A stretch of 64,000 nt of DNA from NCBI GenBank assembly GCA_006384855.1, contig VCJN01002429.1:1-64000 (forward strand). The letters run 5' to 3'. Both the position numbers and the translations under genes were made by a program. Below, piece after piece: positions 21,251 through 31,818 of this stretch. Under the pieces are notes generated by a model. That model worked only from the letters and a program-made list of their open reading frames with translations. It made no database searches and was not told the DNA's origin. This DNA is from Tetraselmis striata (taxonomy: Eukaryota; Chlorophyta; Chlorodendrophyceae; Chlorodendrales; Chlorodendraceae). The stretch's first letter is position 1; each line of letters starts with the position of its first letter.

Positions 21251-22400
21251 TGGTATGGACCCCTAGGGAGGGTGTCGCGGGGACATTGTTGGAGTGCGAG
21301 TTCTCCGCCCGTCCCCGAGGGTGCCCCGCGACGTGATTACGGGCTATACCTTGTGTAGGCGGAAATCTGCTAACGTCGGGGTCGGACGGTGACATATTGG
21401 GCATGTCGGGTTTCTGTGTGGATTTTGTGGCGCTTCTATGGAGCATGGTGTTGCTGACAGTTCCCAAGGTTCCAAGACATTCAGTGTGTGACGGGGACCA
21501 TGACAAAAAGTCTCCTAACCTCGTGAAATGTCTTCTTACATACCCGTGTGTGTTAGAAGAAAGGGTGTCCCGGGGACATTTTTGGAGTGCGAGCGAGTGT
21601 TCCGCCCGTCTCCGACAGTGCCCCGCGGCGTGATTACGGGTATGTAATACGGAATAAGTTTTCTTACCTCGGGAATGTCTTCGTGTTTTGGAGCGCTGAT
21701 CGTCCGGGAATCGCAAATTAGCGTCATGTCGGTACTCGGTGTGGTACCGCTCGGTACCTCCGCGGTGGATATCGGGCCCGTAAATGGGGCTGCGGGGCCG
21801 AGACCCACCGATCGGGGCGAGGCGGTGGTATGGACCCCTAGGGAGGGTGTCGCGGGGACATTGTTGGAGTGCGAGTTCTCCGCCCGTCCCCGAGGGTGCC
21901 CCGCGACGTGATTACGGGCTATACCTTGTGTAGGCGGAAATCTGCTAACGTCGGGGTCGGACGGTGACATATTGGGCATGTCGGGTTTCTGTGTGGATTT
22001 TGTGGCGCTTCTATGGAGCATGGTGTTGCTGACAGTTCCCAAGGTTCCAAGACATTCAGTGTGTGACGGGGACCATGACAAAAAGTCTCCTAACCTCGTG
22101 AAATGTCTTCTTACATACCCGTGTGTGTTAGAAGAAAGGGTGTCCCGGGGACATTTTTGGAGTGCGAGCGAGTGTTCCGCCCGTCTCCGACAGTGCCCCG
22201 CGGCGTGATTACGGGTATGTAATACGGAATAAGTTTTCTTACCTCGGGAATGTCTTCGTGTTTTGGAGCGCTGATCGTCCGGGAATCGCAAATTAGCGTC
22301 ATGTCGGTACTCGGTGTGGTACCGCTCGGTACCTCCGCGGTGGATATCGGGCCCGTAAATGGGGCTGCGGGGCCGAGACCCACCGATCGGGGCGAGGCGG
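21251..22400 (+). repeat. 575-bp tandem duplication within satellite
   Basis: The landmark TGGTATGGACCCCTAGGG occurs at 21251, 21826 and 22401, exactly 575 bp apart, and the two intervening units are nearly identical. Each holds a normal satellite unit plus an extra segment with TGTGTGACGGGGACCATGA and GGCATGTCGGGTTTC. It is a higher-order repeat. Confidence 0.9.
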
Positions 22401-23480
22401 TGGTATGGACCCCTAGGGAGGGTGTCGCGGGGACATTGTTGGAGTGCAAGTTCCGCGCGTCCTTGACGGCGCCCCGCGGCGTGATTACGGGTTATAACTT
22501 GGGTAGGCGGAAATCCGCTAACGTCGGGAGTGTCTTCGCGTTGTGGAGCGCTGATCGTCCGGGAATCCCAAATTAGCGTCATGTCGGTACTCGGTGTGGT
22601 ACCGCTCGGCACCTCAGCGGGGATATTGGGCCCGTCAATGGGGCCGCGGGGCCGTGATGCACCGATCGGGGCGAGGCAGTGGTATGAATCCCTAGGAAGG
22701 GTGTCGCGGTGACATTTCTGGAGCGCGATGAGTGTTCCGCCCGTCCCAGGGGGTGCCCCGCGGGGTGATTACTGGTTATTGCTTGTGTCGGCGGAAATCT
22801 GCTAACCTCGGGATTTTTTTCGTGTTTTGGAGTGCTCAGCAACCGGGAAACCCACATTAGCGTTGTGTGTTAGAAGAAAGGGTGTCGCGGGGACATTTTT
22901 GGAGTGCGAGTGTTCCGTCCGTCCCCGACGGTGCCCCGCGGCGTGATTACGGGTATGTAGTACGGAAGTCTTCTAACCTCGGGAATGTCTTCGTGTTTTG
23001 GAGCGCTGATCGTCCGGGAATCCCAAATTAGTTCCCTGTCGGTACTCGGTGTGGTGCCGCTCGGTACCTCAGCGGTGGATATCGGGCCCGTAAACGGGGC
23101 CGCGGGGCCGAGACCCACCGATCGGGGCGAGGCGGTGGTATGGACCCCTAGGTAGGGTGTCACGGGGACATTTTTGGAGTGCGAGTTCCGCCCGTCCTCG
23201 ACGGTGCCCCGCGGCGTGATTACTACAGGCGGGCTATACCTTGTGTAGGCGGAAATCTGCTAACGTCGGGGTCGGACGGTGACATATTGGGCATGTCGGG
23301 TTTCCGTGTGGATTGTGTGGCGCTCGTATGGAGCATGGTGTTGCTGACCGTTCCCGAGGTTCCAAGACATTCCCGAGGTTAGCATATTTCCGCCGACATA
23401 AGGAATAACCCGTAATCACCCCACGGGGCACCCTCGGGGACGGGCGGAACACTCGCACTCCAACAATGTCCCCGCGACAC

Positions 23481-24030
23481 CCTCCCTAGGGGTCCATACC
23501 ACCGCCTCGCCCCGATCGGTGGGTCTCGGCCCCGCGGCCCCATTTACGGGCCCGGTATCCACCGCTGAGGTGCCGAGCGGTACCACACCGAGTACCGACA
23601 TGACGCTAATTTGGGATTCCCGGACGATCAGCGCTCCACAACGCGAAGAGATTCCCGAGGTTAGGAGACTTCCGTATTACATACCCGTAATCACGCCGCG
23701 GGGCACCGTCGGAGACGGGCGGAACACTCGCACTCCAACAATGTCCCCGCGACACCCTCCCTAGGGGTCCATACCACCGCCTCGCCCCGATCGGTGGGTC
23801 TCGGCCCCGCGGCCCCATTTACGGGCCCGGTATCCACCGCTGAGGTGCCGAGCGGTACCACACCGAGTACCGACATGACGCGAATTTGGGATTCCCGGAC
23901 GATCAGCGCTCCACAACGCGAAGAGATTCCCGAGGTTAGGAGACTTCCTTATTACATACCTGTAATCATGCCGCGGGGCACCGTCGGAGACGGGCGGAAC
24001 ACTCACACTCCAAAAATGTCCCCGGGACTA
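23481..24030 (-). repeat. 275-bp tandem satellite units
   Basis: CCTCCCTAGGGGTCCATACC recurs at 23481 and 23756 (275 bp), and the flanking DNA follows the same period. Orientation is opposite to the 575-bp block. Confidence 0.85.
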
Positions 24031-24897
24031 CACCCTTTATTCTAACACACACATGAATGGAAGAAGACATTTCACGAGGTTAGGAGACTTTTTGTCATGG
24101 TCCCCGTCACACACTGAATGTCTTGGAACCTCGGGAACGGTCAGCAACACCTTGCTCCATACGAGCGCCACAAAATCCACAAAGAAACCCGACACGCCCA
24201 ATATGTCACCGTCCGACCCCGACGTTAGCAAATTTCCGCCTACACAAGGAATAACCCGTAATCACGCCGCGGGGCACTGTTGGGGACTTGCGGAACACTC
24301 GCACTCCAAAAATGTCCCCGGGACTACACCCTTTCTTCTAACACACACATGAATGGAAGAAGACATTTCACGAGGTTAGGAGACATTTTGTCATGGTCCC
24401 CGTCACACACTGAATGTCTTGGAACCTCGGGAACGGTCAGCAACACCTTGCTCCATACGAGCGCCACAAAATCCACAAAGAAACCCGACACGCCCAATAT
24501 GTCACCGTCCGACCCCGACGTTAGCAAATTTCCGCCTACACAAGGAATACCCCGTAATCACGCCGCGGGGCACTGTTGGGGACTTGCGGAACACTCGCAC
24601 TCCAAAAATGTCCCCGGGACTACACCCTTTCTTCTAACACACACATGAATGGAAGAAGACATTTCACGAGGTTAGGAGACTTTTTGTCATGGTCCCCGTC
24701 ACACACTGAATGTCTTGGAACCTCGGGAACGGTCAGCAACACCTTGCTCCATACGAGCGCCACAAAATCCACAAAGAAACCCGACACGCCCAATATGTCA
24801 CCGTCCGACCTCGACGTTAGCAAATTTCCGCCTACACAAGGAATAACCCGTAATCACGCCGCGGGGCACTGTTGGGGACGTGCGGAACACTCGCACT
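24007..24897 (-). repeat. 296-bp tandem satellite units, three copies
   Basis: ACATGAATGGAAGAAGACAT recurs at 24051, 24347 and 24643, 296 bp apart. The three units differ at only a few bases. They correspond to the extra segment of the 575-bp unit, reverse complemented, joined to part of the basic unit. Confidence 0.9.
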
Positions 24898-25510
24898 CCA
24901 AAAAATTACCCGCGACACCCTTTTCTTGTAACACACACCTACATGACACTAATAATTTGGCTTCCTTGATCGCTCAGCGTTCCAAAACACGAAGACATTC
25001 CCGAGGTTAGGAGATTTCCGCCTACATAAGGAGTAATTCGTAATCACGGAGCGGGTGGGGCACCCTTGGGGACGGACGGAACACTCGCAATCCAAAAATC
25101 TCCCCGCGACACCCTACTCTCTAGGGGTTCATACCACCGCCTCGCCCCGATCGGTGGACATCGGCCCCACGGCCCCATTTACCCGCCCGATATCCACCGC
25201 TATGGTACCGAGCGGTGCCACACGGAGTACCGACATGACGCGAATTTGGGATTCCCGGACGATCAGCGCTCCAAAACACGAAGACATTCCCGAGGTTCTC
25301 GCTTTCCAAGCTGGTCCTTAACACCGGGCGAAGTACTGCGTATGTACTAAATCCGGGGGAGCCGGCGCGCCTATTGGTAGCGAGTTCCTCCTGCGAAAAG
25401 GTGGACCGTCCGATGACCGGACGACCCACCACCAGGCCAATTACCGGCATGCGCCGACAGTGGCGTGAAGAGCAGGCCCTCCAGGAGCAACAGCCACTAC
25501 CACAGCCACC

Positions 25511-27436
25511 ATGAACACCGACAGATCTGAGGAGCAACAGGACGCCGGGGCCGGCACCTTTCTGGCCGCGCTGAGGGGCGGCATAGTAAAACAGCCAGCG
25601 ATTTTCACGGTCGCAACTGCAAAAAAAATCGCAGGCACCCAACTCCCACCAGCAACCCGCCGCCACATACGCTTATTGCAACGCCCATCCCACCTGCTCC
25701 TCACCGGCCTCCCCACCGGTACGGACGATCCCACCCATGTGGCCCTAATGTTCGGCGATCTGGTAGCTATGGACGAAGAGTCGCGTGGCCGGAATGTGAC
25801 GAACCTGATCCACACCCTCAGCCCCAAATTCGGCGTTCAAATACTACCGGCAGACGTCAAAGTGGCGACTCGCCGCCCCCCTAAGCACGCCGCAGATGAC
25901 CCCACTGGACCGAGTGGCACTAGGCTTCCCACCACCACCGGGTCCGTCATCGTGCGACTGGCCCGCCGAGAAAGGGACGCTAGCGTATTGCATATCCAAT
26001 GGATAGGAGAGGGCACATCGATCCTTGACCGCCAGGGACGCCGCTGTTCCACCCGCCTGCTCGGAGCGCCGCACCTTGACGACATCGAGCGCCCGGTACA
26101 CCAGGCGGTGTGGCTCCGCTCCCCCTCGTTCAGGGGCCTTACAGAGGCCAACATGTGGCAGCACCTGGCGGAGGGCCTCCTGCTCCCGGCGTACGACCAA
26201 CCCCAACCTGGCGAAGCGGCGGTAGACCAATCGGCGGAAACTCCAGCAGGCGCCGGCGTGAGAGCCTGGGCCGAGTACCAGGCCGACACAGACGCAGACG
26301 ACGCCGTCATCTGCCCCCCGACCCGCACCCTATTGGCCCTTTTGGAGGTCCGCGAGTTGTGGAAGGCCCGCCGCTCGGCCGACTCGGTGCGACTCGAACT
26401 CCTTGATCCCGATGCGGCGTGCCTACTACAGGATGTGTGCCGCGATACCTTACTGGCGCTGCTGTTTGGCGACCATACGCAGAGCAGAGCGGTGGTCCAT
26501 GTCACCGTCGAACACAGCGAAGAACGCGAGGACCCGCCAAGCATCCCACACCAGGGAGTGCTGCCCCCAACCCTGTCCAAGCATTTCTTCCGATGCGCGC
26601 TGACGGCCAAAGCGATTTGCACCGGGCCCCTAGCCAACCTGGAGCTGCCGACCAGCTCGCGAAGACCATCGCAGCCGACATCAGCCAGCGTATCAACACA
26701 CCCCCGGAGCTGCAGCACGCCCAATGGCTGACGGACACCATGATGGTTGCTGGCGTCGAGATGCAGCAACACCACACCGAGCCGACACTGCTGCGCGTGG
26801 GAGACGACAATCTCTGCGCCATCTCCCTCGGCAAAGAGGACGAGGAGCTCGCAGACACCCTACGCCTGGCAGTGGCCCTCACCTCTCATGTCGCAATACT
26901 GCGGTCGGTACGCCTCAGAACCGACGTCATCCACCATCGTCATCTATCTCACGGAGTCCGAGTTCGATCCCTCGGAACTACTCGTACACCCCTTCAACCA
27001 GACGGTCAGGGAAGCGGGAGAACTCGGCGGCAACACTTGCCACAACCAGCTCCGACGCAAAGCGATGGGCTCGCGCAAGAACGCTCGAAAGATCCCTGCA
27101 TCATCCCTCGCCCTTCGGGCCGAACAACGCCATGTCTACGCTCTCACCCTGCAGCTGACCGCCCACCACCACAGCATCATCGGCGGCACCCGCGGGAGTG
27201 ACAGAACGGAGCAGTGGCGTAAGACAGTCTCGACAGCCTGCGGGAAGATCAAGGCCGCGCCAACTGAGGTACCTGCCGAGGGGCGATCTGCGGGCACCAC
27301 GCCAACACCACCATCACCAGCCGGCCCAGCCCAACTGACACTACCCGCGGCCCCAACAGCCCAGGCCGAACCCCAGATCCACGACACTCCCCCCAAGATT
27401 CGAGCACATGACACAGAGGTGAGGAGCGGTCGCTAA
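25511..27436 (+). pseudogene. LINE-A ORF1-like protein, frameshifted
   Basis: A start at 25511 (MNTDRSEEQQ) opens 406 codons. The protein-like reading then moves to another frame around 26590-26640 (AADQLAKTIAADISQ, then LRVGDDNLCAISLGKEDEEL) and returns to the first frame near 26910 (STIVIYLTESEFDPSELLV) until the TAA at 27434-27436. Restoring the two shifts is not attempted; the total span is about 640 codons. The N-terminus has a helical segment and a beta-rich middle (TGSVIVRLARRE, VLHIQWIGEG), which might form an RRM-like or L1 ORF1-like nucleic-acid-binding fold. The C-terminus is Pro/Thr/Ala-rich. Its role in RNA packaging is an inference from position; no catalytic motif is seen. Confidence 0.5.
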
Positions 27437-27539
27437 TGCCGTTGCAACCATCGACCAGCGCCGAGCAGCAACGGAGCGCGCCCCCGGAGCAGCCCACCCA
27501 GCCCCTGCACCTACAGCCACAGCCCCAACGGCAACCACC

Positions 27540-27986
27540 ATGGCCGGAGTGCAGGCGGAAGACGAGGACGAGCTTAAACTGAACTACGAGGAGAACGACA
27601 GCACCATGGACGTGGACACCGCCCAGCGCGGGGCAGCGGAGGCACCATGTATGGCTGACATTACCCTCGACTCCCCCCAACGCTCAATAGTATTACGCAA
27701 ATTCCGCGAAGGCACACCAGACGGCACCACATAACGATGATTGGTCGACCTCCAGCACCTCACCATCACAACCACAGAGCTGCTCGCCCGGTCCTCCCCA
27801 GCCAGTCAGCATGCACTCGCGGCCGAACTAGCCAGACTCACAGCGGAGTCACATCGACTGCGTAACCCACAGCGCCACTTGATCCAGCTCAAACACCACC
27901 CCCGACAGCCCCTCCCAGCAGGCAAGGGCAAGGCAGCCGCATCTGCCATGCACAAGAGGAAGCAGTCCAAGGGTCGAAGCCGCTGA
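27540..27986 (+). pseudogene. LINE-A distal coding remnant
   Basis: Two overlapping short frames (27540-27734, acidic; 27741-27986, ending in a basic KGKAAASAMHKRKQ tail) match in order the minus-strand frame at 58208-58738 of LINE-A copy 2. Shared features are a D/E-rich stretch followed by a helix (LAAELARLTAESHRLR versus LAQLAAEAHRLR). Conservation between copies suggests coding origin; both copies are disrupted. Confidence 0.4.
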
Positions 27987-28684
27987 GGCGGCACCACCCG
28001 CAACCGCAGCAGGAGCAAGCCGCGCCTCTCTGGCACTCACGACTCCGACAACGATTGGGAAACGGACGACGAAGCAGCCAAGCCATGTGGCAGCTCGCAT
28101 CAGTAACTGATGCGCGATCCACCGCAGCAACAAGCATGCCAGCTGACTCAAGAACACCGGCCACTACTAACCCCTGTGCCCGGTGCAGCTACTATGATAT
28201 CACACAATCAGGACAACACCGCCCAAAACACAGGACATCCCCATCGCTGATTACCACAACCCGCCACATACAACAATTACTCGCTCTCTTGAAGGAGGAC
28301 ACCGCAACCCCCACTAATCCTTCTAGCCGGCTCAGCGGTGGATAAATACTGAGCAACACTTAGCTATTCCGGTCAGCCCCCTTCCCCCATCTCACCTTAG
28401 TAGCTGTAGGCGGGACGCTTCGGCTGCCTAAGCTTACCTGCTGAGCTCTGAATGGGATAGGCATAACTTAGGTAGGGACAACAGGGGGCCGCTCATGTCC
28501 TAGCTACAGCCCACTGGAGTGTGGAGGGGCTTGGACACACAAGAGCATGGCCGGTAGCTTGAGCTGTAATTACACCTAGTGTTCCCTAACATGGTTAGAG
28601 ATAGCATGCCCTAAGAACAACTCAGTCTGGGCCAGTGGAAACAACAGATTAGCAGTTGTAATCAGTTTCAATTTCAATTTCAAT

Positions 28685-28800
28685 TTCCCGAGGTTAGCAG
28701 ATTTCCGTATTACATACCCGTAATCACGCCGCGGGGCACCGTCGGGGACGGGCGGAACACTCGCACTCCAAAAATGTCCCCGCGACACCCTTTCTTTTAA
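28685..28800 (+). repeat. Satellite remainder downstream of LINE-A, with target duplication
   Basis: It begins TTCCCGAGGTTAGCAG and continues through GTAATCACGCCGCGGGGCA to CCCGCGACACCC, one partial satellite unit. The first 10-11 bp repeat the bases just before LINE-A. From 28801 to 29072 I see nothing recognisable. Confidence 0.85.
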
Positions 28801-29072
28801 AACGCACGCTGCATATAGATCAACGAACACACCAAGCCGCCTGAAAGCGGCCCGAGCCGCGCGACTACTGGTACCGCTAGCACAATATATTCTGTATTAA
28901 CTCGCCGAATCATCGCTCAATAATCCCTGAAATAAATTACCCTTTATGCGCACAGGGTATTGTGAAAGTCCTATCGAATATATTTCCTAACTTGCCGCTA
29001 GGATCCGGCGATGACTTAAAACTTAATTGAGTGTATTCCCGCACCCGCTGGACAGTGTTGCAACTTTTTATT

Positions 29073-29278
29073 TATTTACATGAGCTAGCAGCAGAAGGCG
29101 ATATCAAGAAATCACCAGAAAAGGACAATCAGAAAGGCCCTCTACAGCGACGGCGAGGTGGAAGACGCAAAAAGGGCACGAGCCCACGCATCAGACTTGG
29201 CCATCTGCACACCGGCAGAGAGAATGCCGCCCAGGGTACCATGCACGCAAGCCGAGACCCGCTGCAACAGCCCCCGCC
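29073..29278 (+). repeat. Dispersed repeat R1
   Basis: It contains ACATGAGCTAGCAGCAGAAG, CGATATC, GAAATCACC and CATCAGACTTGGCC, and matches 59703-59925 along its length. Its first 55 bp or so also match 40376-40434 (direct) and 38588-38645 (inverted). The open frame across it (LHELAAEGDI, basic RRRGGRRKKG) aligns with a frame in the 59.7 kb copy, so it may derive from a coding element, but its class is unknown. Confidence 0.6.
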
Positions 29279-29430
29279 GTGTGCGCGACAGGTGACGGCG
29301 GAACTCAGCAGGTTGGCTAGCGACAAAGTTCCGAAGCGCCTGTACGGATTGACCACGAAGGAAGCATGAGGTCGGGGCGGAAGGACCGCCAGGGAAGTTG
29401 CGCACAGCCAACAGCACCGCGAAAGATGCC
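29279..29430 (+). repeat. Direct repeat R2, copy 1
   Basis: The sequence GGCGGAACT, AGGTTGGCTAGCGACAAAG, TTCCGAAG, GAAGGAAGCATGA, GGACCGCCAGGGAAGTTGCG recurs with small changes at 29851-30000. A LINE-C 3' fragment lies exactly between the copies. R2 may be the 3' part of LINE-B, whose end reaches copy 2. Confidence 0.65.
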
Positions 29431-29838
29431 TTTGTATTTTTCCAGCTATGGCGTCGGGCCCTCCCTCACATTGCTTTTTTTGTTGCACGTGTATCGCACC
29501 CCCGTAATGCTTTGCTCCGCGGGTTGGGGCTCGCGGGTTGGGGATTGATCCAACTCGCAGTACTCGAATGGGCCGACGCCCGAACGGGTAGGGCAGACAT
29601 GCCTTTCGTGGTCATGCCGAGTATTTTCATGGCAGTGTTTTAGACGGTGATCCAACAGTGTTGGAAATTCCGTCACTGGCCTCTAATTAGTCTTGCAGAA
29701 TGCTTCGGCAATTTGCTTGATGACTATAACGGAGCGTCGCCTACCCAGTGCTTTCCGTGACTTGATTGCTGCCTAAACAGCCGGCGTAAAGACGCTGCAA
29801 GGGTTTCACTGGTGCCAGTCATGTCCCGGAGGCGAAAG
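29431..29838 (+). mobile_element. LINE-C 3' fragment
   Basis: Reverse complement of 38950-39340 with good identity: the frame FSSYG/RRALPH, HPRNALLRGLG, LLEWADARTGR precedes a non-coding end with GTGTTGGAAATTCCGTCACT and CACTGGTGCCAGTC. It is a plus-strand, 5'-truncated copy. Confidence 0.75.
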
Positions 29839-29850
29839 AAAAACCCGCCG

Positions 29851-30000
29851 CGTTCGCGACATGTGATGGCGGAACTTAGCGGGTTGGCTGGCGACAAAGT
29901 TCCGAAGAGCCTTGACGGACTGACAACGAAGGAAGCATGAAGGGAGCGGAAGGACCGCCAGGGAAGTTGCGCACCAAAAGCAACACCGCGAAGATGTAGA
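29851..30000 (+). repeat. Direct repeat R2, copy 2
   Basis: Second copy of 29279-29430: GGCGGAACTTAGCGGGTTGG, GCGACAAAGTTCCGAAG, GAAGGAAGCATGA, GGACCGCCAGGGAAGTTGCG. It lies just beyond the 3' end of LINE-B on the minus strand. Confidence 0.65.
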
Positions 30001-30236
30001 CCACCGTTAAAGCGGATGTACCGAGGCGGCTGCGGTCCTCAACCACAAAAGGGAGTACTACCGGTGAACACCCTGCACTTGGGCGGGAGACGCCCGGTCC
30101 GCCGCCAACTTGTTGTGCTCCGCCTCGGTCGCCGCGATCCCCGGGGTGCACTAGGTGGTCCGGGGTCGTTGCCCCAAGTGGGGGTCGTAGAGGACACGCA
30201 CGCGAAATCGAACATGTAATCGCACGCCGCGCCCCC

Positions 30237-31495
30237 TCACCCCGCCAGCGTCAAATATGACGGTCGCGAGCGGTCCGTTGGGCGAAGCCCAGCACTCGTC
30301 TCAAGGGTCAAGTCGCCGACTCCCGAGCGGTCCCGGTCGAGCACCGCCCCCGCTTCAATCTCCAGCACTGAAGCCCACAGATTTTTCAACGAGGTATGCA
30401 TGCGGTGCTTGTAGTTCGCGACGGGGCAGATGGGCAGATGATCCACGACGAAATCCGTGGCGTTCCGGTTCGAGCCATCAGTAGAGCGAAGCCATAAGGG
30501 GTCAATACCACAGGTGGGGCCAGGGCATGTGACAAGCGCGGAACCTCCGCGCGGGCGAAGGCGCAGCACCCGCGCGGCGGCGGCCGAATAAGCAGCATGG
30601 GGACGAATCTTGCGGACTGAATCGCGATCCGACTTGAAAAGCGATATGGAGCCCGGCCCGCATGCGTTGTACAAGCGCAGGGTATCAAGTCGCGAGGCCG
30701 CGGCACCCGTACGCTGGAAGCCAAGAGCGAGGGCCACGAAGTCACGCAAGCGAATCGCACGGCGGAGGTGGCGATGGACAACCATGGTTGTGGGCGGTTG
30801 ATCATCGGAGGCAGCACCCGTACCCGTACCTGAGGGCGGAGTAAAACTGCATGGCTGCGGTGCTAGTAGAGAAGGAGTTGCCACTAACGGAGGGGGTGCC
30901 ATTAGTTCGCGGGGCGACGGTATCTTGAGGGTTACATAAGCGCATGTAGTAGCGGTATTGGTAGTACTCGTAACACCGATAAGACGCGATTGCTGGGCAG
31001 CGGAGGGGGCCTCACAAGTACAAACTCCATGGGGAGTGGCCGTAAAAGGAGATGTGGCGACGCGCAGTCCTCCGCTAGTGCTCGTACCCGTACGGGCCGT
31101 AGTACGAGCTGATGGACTCGGTGCAGCGGTGGTCGTAGCATTACCGACCGTAAGTAACTCGAAGATCTCGTGGGCGTGCCAGTACGCGGCGCGTGCGCGC
31201 CGCACATATATGCTTGCGGTAAAGTGGTGAGGGCCCTTACTGTCTCGTATACGCGGCGCGTCTCGCGCCCCCATGGCAAAGCACTCGTAGCCACGGACGA
31301 CACCTCTATCGGCACGAACCGCCTCGTACAAGGGGCCGAGGGCGGGCCCGTACTCCCGTACCAGCTTTGGCAGGACAGCCGATTGCGCGGAATAGAACGC
31401 CGTGGGGGCCTCAGACTGCAGCAAGGCCATATTCAAACCACCAAACCACTCGACGATCGCATTTTCCATTCGCGGTGTAGACTAGTCGCAAAGCG
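30237..31495 (-). pseudogene. LINE-B C-terminal region, restriction-like endonuclease-type
   Basis: The 410-codon frame 31469 to 30237 carries a Ser/Thr/Pro-rich linker. Then come a DFVALALGF helix, CPGPTCGIDPLWLR, a spaced H and C, HRMHTSLKNLW, a glutamate in VLEIEAGAVLD, and GLRPTDRSRP near the end. CxxC...H...C followed by R/K-H, E and R-P-(T/A)-D matches the zinc knuckle plus restriction-like endonuclease end of R2-type LINEs. It would nick target DNA for target-primed reverse transcription. The canonical PD...K core is not cleanly visible. The upstream part belongs to the RT thumb, separated by the MITE. Confidence 0.5.
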
Positions 31496-31501
31496 TCCAA
31501 A

Positions 31502-31818
31502 CCAGGGTTGGGCTGCAACATCTACTGAGCTGCATGTTGCATGCTGCACTTAAGCTACTACACTGCAGCCTGCAGTACTTCCCGAAAAGGGGGTGCAGTG
31601 CGGTTACCCAAAGTGCCCCAAATATGTGCCCTTCACTGTCCCGGCCTTCCCTATAATCAACAGTTTCAGTGCTACTGCAGCATGCACTGCAGGTACTGCA
31701 GCCTGAAGACTGCAGCCTGCACTGCATCCCGCACTGCAGCCTGCAGTACTGCAGCCTATTGACTGCAGCCTGCACTGCAGCCTCTAGTGCTGGAAAGTGG
31801 ACTGCATCCCAACCCTGG
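31502..31818. mobile_element. MITE, 317 bp, CTGCAG-rich, in LINE-B
   Basis: It begins CCAGGGTTGGGCTGCA and ends with TGCATCCCAACCCTGG, imperfect terminal inverted repeats of about 16 bp. It is flanked by TCCAAA on both sides (31496-31501 and 31819-31824), a 6-bp target duplication. The interior is packed with CTGCAG palindromes in CTGCAGCCTGCA-like units and has no coding capacity. It is inserted in the RT frame of LINE-B on the outside of the tandem duplication. Confidence 0.85.

Larger units (their letters stand above)
20091..25296. repeat. Complex satellite array with orientation switches
   Basis: A roughly 275-300 bp sequence recurs some fifteen or more times. Landmarks in order are CCCGAGGTTAG, GTAATCACGCCGCGGGGCA, CGGGCGGAACACTCGCACTC, a GGGTC-ATACCACCGCC block, CCCATTTACGGGCCC and GATCAGCGCTCCA. 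From about 20100 to 20500 it runs in that direction, from 20520 to about 23360 mostly in reverse complement, and from 23370 to 25296 forward again. Sub-arrays with 575-, 275- and 296-bp periods are listed separately. Open frames inside are products of the repeat. The left end cuts the polymerase relic. The right end is interrupted by LINE-A and resumes at 28685-28800. Confidence 0.9.
25298..28684 (+). mobile_element. LINE-A copy 1 (ORF1-only non-LTR-like element) inserted in satellite
   Basis: The element starts at CTCGCTTTCCAAGC (25298) and ends with a (CAATTT)n-type tail at about 28663-28684. Flanks are TTCCCGAGGT at 25287-25296 and again at 28685-28694, with satellite continuing after the second copy; this is a target-site duplication of about 10-11 bp. 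A second family member runs on the minus strand at 57661-59672 with the same 5' and 3' ends. An (AATTTC)n tail, variable-length target duplication and 5'-truncated relatives (14064-14176) fit a LINE or a non-autonomous LINE derivative. It encodes a broken ORF1-like protein, and no reverse transcriptase or endonuclease motif is visible, so an internally deleted element is likely. Confidence 0.75.

Noticed and set aside
24007-24897. CRISPR-like regular repeats
   Set aside because: Units are 296 bp and almost fully identical without short repeat/unique spacer structure.
20244-25010. Many 60-358 codon open frames in the satellite, both strands
   Set aside because: They recur with the repeat period in several frames at once and have no motif; lack of stops follows from the GC-rich repeat.
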